DNA from: Conchocele bisecta
Lineage: Eukaryota > Mollusca > Bivalvia > Lucinida > Thyasiridae
NCBI GenBank assembly: GCA_029237695.1
Contig: CM055275.1
Span: 4,528,160-4,592,159 of the forward strand
Direction of reading: 5' to 3'
Length of the DNA: 64,000 nt
Of the stretch, positions 56,526 through 64,000 are shown one piece after another. The position numbers and the translations under genes are program-made. Within the stretch, counting starts at the first letter, position 1, and every line of letters begins with the position of its first letter. Below the pieces are notes generated by a model. That model did no database searches, was not told the origin of the DNA, and worked only from the letters and a program-made list of their open reading frames with translations.

Positions 56526-59309
56526 TTTAAGCATCAATGCTCAAAGTAATTATAAATAAACGTTGTGAAAATTATTGGCTTGTATTGAAAATACATGAAC
56601 CTGATATTATAGCAAATACAGAATCTTGGGCGCATCAGTGACATTCTCAGACTCAGAGTTGCATATCCCCTCGTACAAATTGTATCGACAAGATAGAGAA
56701 GATACCCTAAACGGTCGTGGTGGCGGTGTCCTTTTATATATCAAAGACTATTTTACATGTGCTGAGGTGAATCTGGCTGCGGCCAAGGATTTTACAAACA
56801 GTATATTCTGTGAAATTGACATAGATTCTACATCAAAACTTCTGGTTGGCTGTGTGTATAGGTCCCCAAATAGTAGCGTGGAAAATGATGAGAAACTTTG
56901 TGACATTCTAGGTCAACTGGCGGGTAAGCACGTGCTGTTAATGGGTGATTTTAATTTTCCGTCAATCAACTGGACACTTCAGACGGCAAATGGAACAGAT
57001 ATGATCTTTCTAGACTTATTTAACGATTTGTATTTGTGTCAACATGTATCATTTCCGACCAGAGAGCAAAATACGTTGGATCTTATTTTTACAAGTGAAC
57101 CTTCAATGGTTTCTAGCATACAGTCTATGGGCGCTCTAGGTTCTAGTGATCATGAAGCTATATTGTGTAATGTACATGCGACAATATTCATATGTGGTAA
57201 ACAATACGCAATTTGCACCAGATTTTAAGAAAGCAGACTTTGATGGTATGCGCAATGAACTATCGACTTACAATTGGGAAGAATACCTACAAGAGAAAGA
57301 TGCTGCTGAATGTTGGACCTCAATGTCAGATATTATAAACAATATTACTGATAAATATGTACCCAAAACGCACTATGAAACTAAACACTAAACCAGTTTG
57401 GCTTACAAGGAAAGCTTTAAGGGCTGTTCGTAAGAAACATAAATTGTGGGATATAAACATTCACAGAATGAGCAGGATTTGTTGCGTTATCAAAGTCAAT
57501 TACATACCGCAAAGTTTGAATTGAACAATGCCAAGAAGAACTTTGAAGCTAAGTTAGCCGATAATATAAAGCAAGACAGTAAAAGTTTCTTCAAGTATAT
57601 GAGACAGAATCAGAAAGTGAAAGACAGTATTGGGCCGCTCAAAGACCAGGAAGGGTCAGTGATTTCTGATAATAAGTGTATGGCTGAGGAACTGAATGCT
57701 TTTTCACTTCGGTATTCACCAATGAAGATACAAGGAACATTCCCGATATTGAATCACGTTGTACTGACAATGATAACTTGCAGTCATTCACCTTCACTGA
57801 GTCGCTAGTTTTTAAGAAGCTTAATTCATTGAACTCCTTCAAAGCTCCCGGTCCAGACAAGATTAGTTCAACATTATTGAAGAATCTGGCATCTAACTTG
57901 AGTCTACCGTTATCGATTCTATTCAACAAATGTCTACAAGAAGAATTTGTACCAGCTGAATGGAAGGTAGCTAATGTTTCACCCATCTATAGAAAAAGGG
58001 GTCGAGATCGACGTGTGGTAACTATCGCCCAGTCAGTTTAACATCGCAAGTATGTAAGGTGTTTGAATCTCTTGTGAAAGATACATTATATCTTCATCTT
58101 GATAAACATAACTTGATTAATTCATCCCAACATGGCTTTACCAAAGGGAAAGGGAAATGTCTGTCCAATTTGTTAGAATTTCTGGAGGATGTAACAGCAG
58201 CGTTAGACAATGGTGAACCTGTAGATGCAATATACCTGGACTTTTCAAAAGCCTTTGATAAGGTACCTCGACATAGACTACTCGTAAAGCTGCGGGCACA
58301 CGGCATATCTGGGATAGTTAACTGGATAGAGAACTGGCTCTCAACAAACAGGAAACAGCGCGTTGTGATTAACGGAGCGGCTTCGGTGTGGTCAGACGTT
58401 ACTAGTGGTGTTCCCCAAGGTTCGGTATTGGGCCATTACTATTTATTATATTTGTCAATGACATTATTGATGAAAGTATATTCAGTTACATGAAGAAATT
58501 TGCGGATGACTGCAAAGTTTATCGTAAGGTAAAAAGTCAAACAAATATAGACATATTACAAAAGGATCTTGATAGTCTATGTAAGTGGTCAGAGGATTGG
58601 CAGATGGTCTTCAATGAGTCAAAGTGTAGTGTTATTCATTTTGGTTATAATAATCACAATGCCAAATACATAATGAACGGTACTGTTCTTGAGTCTGTTT
58701 CAACAGAAAGAGATTTGGGTGTCTTAATATCAAATGATCTTAAACCATCTCTTCAATGTGCTGAATCTGCTAAGCGTGCTAATCGAATGCTAGGTTGCAT
58801 CAATCGGAATATAGTGTACAAGCGGAAAGACATCATCGTCAGGCTTTATAAGCAGCTAGTACGGCCCCATCTAGAATATTCAATTCAGGCCTGGAGCCCT
58901 TGCTTAATGAAAGATATTCAGCTTCTGGAAAAAGTCCAGCGTCGCGCAACAAGGATGATTCCTGAAATAAGAGAAAAACCATATCCTGAAAGGCTGAGAA
59001 TTTTACATCTTTCATCTCTTCAACTTAGAAGGCATCGCGGTGACATGATCGAGGTCTTCAAGATTTTAACCGGCCGAGAATGTATCCGTGGAACATCACC
59101 TATTCGAAAGAAATCTAACCGAATCTACACGGGGACATATTCACAAGCTCTATATGAACTACAGCAGGCTAAACCTACGTAAAAGTTTCTTCTCACAGAG
59201 AACAATCTTGGCCTGGAACAATTTGCCACTCAGTGAGTAAGTGCCACTAGCATAAACATGTTTTAAAAACCGAATTGACAAACACATCAAGAGAACTATG
59301 GGGTTGTAA
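56526..59309 (+). pseudogene. LINE ORF2 remnant (APE endonuclease and reverse transcriptase)
   Basis: Endonuclease: NTESW region near 56610, GRGGGVLLYIKD, CVYRSPNSS, LMGDFNFPSINW and SSDHEAI (to about 57165), covering Glu, Asp/Asn and SDH catalytic motifs. Reverse transcriptase: SFKAPGPDKISSTLLKNL (57838), IYLDFSKAFDKVPRHRLL (58228), GVPQGSVLG (58408), FADD (58499) and a C-terminal CWSPxL-type region (AWSPCLMKDIQLLEKVQRRA). Frame breaks near 57185, 57390, 57440, 57705, 58010, 58431 and 59165, plus stops at the end. A Cys follows FADD where Thr is usual. Nicks target DNA and primes cDNA in intact relatives. Confidence 0.85.
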
Positions 59310-59474
59310 TGGATGCCATACCGCTTACCCCATTTATTTCCGCGGCCGGGAACAACCTGAGGGTACCAGCTGCGGGTACAGGTAAATACAGGTAAATACA
59401 ATAACAATAATAAACGATCTTGTATTAAGAACATTGATGAAAATGAACCTTAATATGCATGCAATATATATATT

Positions 59475-59640
59475 TTTATGCCACCGGTTTGCGAAGAAAC
59501 GGGTGGCATATAGTGTTTGGACTGTCCGTCCGTCCGTCTGTCCGTCCGTCCGTCCGTCTGTCCGTCCGTCACACTTTTCGGTTAACCACTTTGTCACAGT
59601 TTCTCAAATATATCCGCGTTCGACAGACGCATTTCTTGTT
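59475..59640. repeat. CCGTC repeat module, short copy
   Basis: TTATGCCACCGGTTTGCGAA head, CCGTCCGTCTGTCCGTCCGT run at 59524-59570, and tail CGCGTTCGACAGACGCATTT. Same head and tail as 14640-15090. Confidence 0.8.
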
Positions 59641-59947
59641 TAATTTGTGTATGGTTTGTAAATCTTGTCAAATAGCTTGAATGTTTTTCACACATCTGTG
59701 TGGACAAAGCCCAATATTATATTGTATTGACCAGAACACAGTGTATTTTAGTGGGGTAGCTTGTTATATATAGTCGATTATGTACAATATGGGAAACTGT
59801 GTAGATCCTGATTAGATTGTGAATGCATATTTCCCCTACAGCTATAGCCTCAATAAGTGGTTATGCACAAAATGGGGAATCGGGTAGACCCTGATCAGAC
59901 TGGGATTGCAAATTTCCCCTAGAAGGTATAGCCTCAACAAGTGTTTG

Positions 59948-60350
59948 TTTGTTTGTTTATTGGTGTTTAACGGACTATCAACAGCTAAGGTCATGTAAGG
60001 CTGGGCAAACGGGTTCAATCCCGTTTTAACCTGCTGCATTGGGGGGAAAATCCCAAAATCAGAACAGAATATTTACATCGAGAAACATATATTCAGCCCT
60101 GAAATTAGAATAACCTGACCTGGTGCCAGGTCCCTACCGCACCAAGTCACTTGGCCCCTTCCCCTAAAATAGGATAATGAATAATCGCAATACTCACATA
60201 AGGGGTATAACCAGATTCAACTGTCACATACAAAATGCCAAAGACGTATGTGACGGCCAAACCAAGTCTCCAGTCAGGATTTTGGTAAGGATGAACCCTG
60301 ATCGTTAAATTACCCATCACGTGCTCCCACCTGCCACCCACTGCCTCAAC
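59948..60350 (-). mobile_element. Family H SINE-like copy, full length
   Basis: On the minus strand: GGTGGCAGGTGGGAGCACGT, GATGGGTAATTTAACGATCA, CAGTTGAATCTGGTTATACC, GGCACCAGGTCAGGTTATTC, TTACATGACCTTAGCTGTTG, and an (AAAC)n tail at 59948-59962. The fullest copy in the window; no clear pol III boxes, so its SINE class is uncertain. Confidence 0.75.
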
Positions 60351-61140
60351 AAGTGATTGTTATAAGATGGCTACACGTCCTGGCGGGCGACAAACAGCTT
60401 GCTTGTACAGTGAAACCTCTCTAGAGCGGACACCCTGTGAGGCCCCCAGGGTGTCCGGCTTAGAGAGGTTTCACTGTAAATCAGGCATTTGATCATTCTG
60501 AGCCATAGTTATGTGCTATGCGACAATGAATGGACATTATCACCTGAGATAAATGACCAAGAAACTCATAAAAAATAAGATGACAGGTGTTGTCTTGGTG
60601 TCCGGTTTAGACACGTTCCACTGTACACAATATACAGTGAGTATGTACAAGATGGAAAACAGTGTAGACCCTGATCAGACTGTGATTGCAAATTTCCCTA
60701 GAGGTATAGCCTCAACAAGTGATTATGTACAAGATGGCTACATGTCCTGGCGGGCGAAAACGGCCTGTATACGGTCGACACCTTCACACTGTCTCCTTGT
60801 ATGTCAACATTAGAGAGGTTCTACAGTTTTTTATTTGTATTTAAATTAAAAATCATAATTCCCATTTAGCATGTTCAGCCATTATAAAGTGGATTATCTT
60901 CCTTGGCTTCCTAGTATTAAGTTTATTGCGGTACTCTCCCTTTATTTCGTATGCAAATATTTCCATTTTGCATAAATAAAATTAAAATGGGCCCTTGTAT
61001 GAGCAAATTGATGACATACATTATGTAAGTACAGTCCAAACATCGTTATTATGAGGTGTATAGCTTTATTTATTAGCACATATAGTAATTATATGAAGAT
61101 TTGGGAAGATTTGGGTAGATTTGGGTAAATCGTGCCACCC
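60350..61140. other. Repeat units and a hairpin; no gene
   Basis: GTAGACCCTGATCAGACTGT, GCAAATTTCCCCTAGA and AGCCTCAACAAGTG recur at 59795-59945 and 60640-60740. A hairpin CAGTGAAACCTCTCTAGAGC / GCTTAGAGAGGTTTCACTG spans 60406-60476. The 86-codon ORF at 60553 crosses the repeat and is not supported. Confidence 0.6.
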
Positions 61141-61328
61141 TCATGTTTATGCTTTTTCAATCAACAGAAGTGATGTCACATATTTGTGGTCTGTTTATTG
61201 TTTTCTGCAGCATGATAAAGGTACCACACAATTTGTATTGCTTTTTACTCGCTACTTCTGATTTCAATTGGGTTTTTGGCAATTTTAATTGGGTATTTAA
61301 GCAAATACACAGCTTATCTAGAGCTCTG
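61141..61328. mobile_element. Family A fragment (reverse orientation)
   Basis: GTCTGTTTATTGTTTTCTGC, TTGGGTTTTTGGCAATTTTA and the end GCTTATCTAGAGCTCTG: the reverse complement of the left half of copy 2204-2596, including its terminus. Confidence 0.75.
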
Positions 61329-61329
61329 T

Positions 61330-62060
61330 AAATCCAGGTTGTCGGTCCAGAGGAGTGTGTCGTCAATGCACTTGGTCTTCTGTGGTACACCTGACACAAG
61401 CTCATCTAATCTTCTTGAGTAACCATCTCCTGGTAGCCCTGTGGTAGCCTACTATGCGGTATCAGTATCTTCCCCATGTTGTGATAAACGTTGCTAGATG
61501 CGTATCTTCTTCTCGAAGTGGAACACTATGATAGTCATTCCATTCATCAGATACAATTATTATGGGTCCATGTGGCATTGATCTCGCCTGGTGAACTGGT
61601 GACTGTGTGGTGAATTTCTTAGTCAGCATATGTATTCAGTGGTTGCAGCTCCATACCTCTCGTGAGGATAGCAATTTAACCCCATCTCTTTAATGTAAAT
61701 CAATACATTATTAATAAAGAACATACACATGCAGAAAAAGGTGTTTATCTGTCATTTACATGTATACATGTATCTTGTAAATTTGAAAGCTTCATTTCGT
61801 TATGTTGAATGTTGAACAACAACTAGAGAAAAGATGGCTTCCATGGGAAAATTATTTCCCTGTTCTATTATTTTTGGCAATTTACTATTTCTACATCAAA
61901 GGTTATTTGTTTAAAGGTATACAATATACAGTTTCCTAAATGTTGACATACATGCAACAGGTTTGGGTATGCAGATCTGTTGCTCACATTTTTTGAATGG
62001 GTCAAATTGTAGCCGTAGATAACATATCGGAGGTGAATTATTGTAGCTAGCTCAACCTAC
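61330..62060. other. Unrecognised sequence
   Basis: No repeat family of this window and no supported coding sequence. Short ORFs only. Confidence 0.4.
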
Positions 62061-62065
62061 TCTTT

Positions 62066-62380
62066 TATCCTGTCAACACAGTGCGTATGTGCCGTGAAAC
62101 ACGGAGCCGTGAAACATTTTTGATATCCTGTCAATACGACCTGATCACTGCGTATGAATATGTGCGGTGGCTGGGGTTATTTTTTTTATATTTTAAAGCT
62201 ACATGTATTTGTAGGTGTTGACGGGATAAATTGAATAGTAAGTTAGTGCTGTGAATGGAAAAACATGTCTGGTGTGGCACGGAAACGGGATGTGCTCGGC
62301 AGAGCCTCGCCCATCCCGTTTCCTAAGCTTTGCCAGATATATTTTCCCATTCACGGCACTAACCTACTATTCTCTATGAC
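62066..62380. mobile_element. Copy of the GTAGGTTAGTGCCGTGAATG inverted-repeat element
   Basis: CAACACAGTGCGTATGTGCC left; arms GAATAGTAAGTTAGTGCTGT and ACGGCACTAACCTACTATTC (62236-62376); GCCTCGCCCATCCCGTTTCC between. Same element as 40930-41180, more diverged arms. Confidence 0.75.
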
Positions 62381-62431
62381 ACCTCTGTCCATGCCTGCTT
62401 TCACATGATCTAGCCAGTGGATAGGTAAGAT

Positions 62432-63154
62432 CCCCGCAGGGGACGTAGAATTCTTTTTTTTTATTAATTTGTTCCGACGAAATAACAATTCGTACCCACG
62501 AAATAACAATTTATTCCCTCAATTTAACAATTCGTTCCCATGAATTAACAATTTTTTGTTCCCTCAATTTAACAATTCGTTCCCACAAAATAACAATTCG
62601 TTCCCATGGGAACCAATTGTTAATTCCATGGGAACCAATTGTTATATCCTGGGAACGAATTGTTAATTCGAGGGAACAAATTGTTATACCGTGGGAACAA
62701 ATGGTTAATTTGAGGGAACAAATTGATAAATTGAGGGAACAAATTGTATTTCATGGGAACGAATTGTTAATTCGAGGGGACAAATTGTTCAATTGAGGGA
62801 AGGAATTGTCATTTCATGGGAACAAATTGTTAATTCGAAGGAACTAATTGTTATATCGTGGGAACAAATTGTTAATTCGAGGGAACAAATTGTTAAATTG
62901 AGGGAACTAATTGTCAGTTTGTGGGAACAAATTGTTAATTTGAGGGAACAAATAGTTATTTCATGGGAACAAATTGTTAATTCGAGGGAACGATTTGTTA
63001 ATTCGAGGGAACAAATTGTTTATCGTGGGAACTAATTGTTAATTCGAGATAACAAATTGTTAAATTGAGGGAACGAATTGTTAAATTGAGGGAATTAATT
63101 GTTATTTCGTGGGAACGAATTAATAACAAAAAATATTCTACGTCCACTGCGGGG
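62432..63154. mobile_element. Foldback element of short palindromic repeats
   Basis: Ends CCCCGCAGGGGACGTAGAAT and ATTCTACGTCCACTGCGGGG are inverted (one mismatch in this span). The left arm (62462-62610) repeats AACAATTCGTTCCC; the right arm (62610-63122) repeats GGGAACAAATTGTTAATTCG more than 20 times, with CATGGGAACCAATTG at the switch. The 80-codon ORF at 62793 (WEQIVNSREQIV repeats) is an artefact. Confidence 0.85.
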
Positions 63155-63216
63155 CTCCATAGTATTTCAACACGATTGTTAAATTGGTAACCACTTTTTA
63201 TTACCACTTGTTTCAG

Positions 63217-64000
63217 ATGGACACTAACGTCATAGACTGTAGCAACAAGGAAGAGGAAATGGCCTTTCAGTGTGACGTATGCAAGAAGAAATGCACAAAT
63301 AAGAGACTGCTCGAAGTGCATAGACGTTTACATACTGGAGAAACACGGAAATACTTGTGCTCTGTTTGTGAAAAGTCATTCACCAATCTGAAGAGCCATA
63401 TGAAAGTGCACACCAGAGAAAAACCATACACGTGTTATTTCTGTGAAAAGGCATTCTCCCAGCAACATAGTCTTACAGACCATTTGCGTATTCACACCGG
63501 GGAACGCCCATATTCATGCGGAGAATGTGACAAATCGTTTTCATCACAGGCTGGTCTTCATTATCACAAATTAACTCATTCTGGTGTAAAGCGCGAAGAT
63601 CCCGTGGACTGTGAAGTATGTGGTAAGGTGTTGGCGGGCAAAACCAGTCTCCAGTTTCATATGTACGTTCACACTGATGAACTGCCTTTCAAGTGTGATG
63701 TGTGTAATCAGGCATTTCGACGCAAAACCAGCCTTAATTTACACTCCAAGGTACACGGAGACAGAAAGTTACTTGCGTGTGAATTCTGTAATAAGACCTT
63801 TATCAGACAGAGCGGCCTTAAAGAGCATTTACGAATACACACAGGGGATCGTCCACATAAATGCAGTCTGTGTGATAAATGTTTTATAACAAAGGCATTG
63901 TTGACCTACCACGTACGTAGGCACAGTGGCGACCGGCCTTATGTATGCAGCGTGTGTGAGAAGCGATTTATCAATGGTACCCATCTCCGACGCCACTTAA
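63217..64000 (+). CDS. C2H2 zinc-finger protein, exon open to the window end
   Basis: Acceptor CTTGTTTCAG ends at 63216; the exon starts ATGGACACTAACGTC and stays open for 261 codons to the last base. Nine fingers of C-x2-C-x12-H-x3-H type: CDVCKKKC, CSVCEKSF, CYFCEKAF, CGECDKSF, CEVCGKVL, CDVCNQAF, CEFCNKTF, CSLCDKCF and CSVCEKRF (last cut). Linkers include TGERPYS, TGDRPHK and SGDRPYV. Finger 2 has only nine residues between Cys and His. Likely a sequence-specific DNA-binding nuclear protein; the family member cannot be named. The ATG may be internal if the upstream exon is coding. It lies 62 bp after the foldback element. Confidence 0.9.
   Translation, partial: MDTNVIDCSNKEEEMAFQCDVCKKKCTNKRLLEVHRRLHTGETRKYLCSVCEKSFTNLKSHMKVHTREKPYTCYFCEKAFSQQHSLTDHLRIHTGERPYSCGECDKSFSSQAGLHYHKLTHSGVKREDPVDCEVCGKVLAGKTSLQFHMYVHTDELPFKCDVCNQAFRRKTSLNLHSKVHGDRKLLACEFCNKTFIRQSGLKEHLRIHTGDRPHKCSLCDKCFITKALLTYHVRRHSGDRPYVCSVCEKRFINGTHLRRHL

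Larger units (their letters stand above)
54900..59404 (+). mobile_element. CR1-like non-LTR retrotransposon (LINE), decayed
   Basis: ORF1 (PHD-type zinc domain plus basic C-terminal domain) is followed by ORF2 with APE endonuclease and reverse transcriptase, then a short 3' end with GGTAAATACA repeated (59377-59400) in place of poly-A. Such microsatellite-like 3' ends and this ORF1 layout fit the CR1/L2 group of the Jockey superfamily. Stops and about seven frameshifts show it is dead. 5' limit uncertain; it begins after the fragment at 54391-54535. Confidence 0.85.

Noticed and set aside
62793..63035. 80-codon ORF with WEQIVNSREQIV repeats
   Set aside because: It is a translation of the foldback repeat; no start context or homologue, and the frame follows the unit length.

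Overview
The window is animal nuclear DNA, most likely from a bivalve mollusc. Coding sequence is split into short GC-rich exons bounded by AG/GT splice sites. The AT-rich introns are packed with repeat families of a kind I associate with bivalves: CCGTC-rich modules, units bounded by GCTCACCTGAGC and CAGGTGAGCG, tandem arrays full of AAGGTCA, and SINE-like copies ending in GGACGTTAAACCC plus CACT or AAAC tails. Species cannot be fixed from sequence alone.

Three host genes can be supported. (1) Positions 10-33836, plus strand: the last ten exons of a carnitine O-palmitoyltransferase 1 (CPT1) gene. All splice phases agree and give 503 residues with the EHS catalytic histidine, the [14 protein letters not shown] carnitine-site region and the STS motif. 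The 5' part of the gene lies left of the window. (2) Positions 45358-40567, minus strand: a complete three-exon gene for a TMEM267-like membrane protein of 202 residues, spread over 4.8 kb so that no single ORF shows it. (3) Positions 63217-64000, plus strand: the start of a C2H2 zinc-finger exon that runs off the window; its second finger is three residues short. A decayed CR1-like LINE with PHD-type ORF1 and APE/RT ORF2 lies at about 54.9-59.4 kb. Four weak candidate exons lie at 48.6-53.0 kb.

Non-coding layout: 0.2-0.5 kb splice-junction minisatellite; 0.7-2 kb tandem array; 3.2-8.3 kb three arrays, one split by a 1.8-kb transposon with 5-bp target duplication; 9.7-12.4 kb CCGTC modules; 12.99-13.5 kb MITE and a duplicated exon tail; 15.1-17.1 kb array with ATGGCCGCC motifs; 18-32 kb many MITEs; 33.8-35.6 kb tandem repeats starting at the CPT1 stop codon; 36-40 kb MITEs and a 50-bp array; 40.9-45.2 kb TMEM267 introns with hairpin and arrays; 45.4-48.4 kb nested elements including a split tRNA-like relic; 50.2 kb a 100-bp-arm perfect palindrome; 53.6-54.4 kb nested hAT; 62.4-63.2 kb foldback element.

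Two patterns stand out. Tandem duplications repeatedly start across gene-structure boundaries: the donor of CPT1 exon 1, the donor of TMEM267 exon 2, the CPT1 stop codon, and a copied tail of the CPT1 catalytic exon. Second, a satellite inside CPT1 carries eight perfect AGGTCAAAGGTCA (DR1) nuclear-receptor sites, the element class that controls CPT1 in vertebrates. In this annotation, repeat families are called A (hAT-like, 5-bp duplication), B (hairpin), C and D (TTAA-flanked), E and F (TA-flanked), G (GCTCACCTGAGC), H (SINE-like), L (GGGCTTATGGG), P and Q (satellites).
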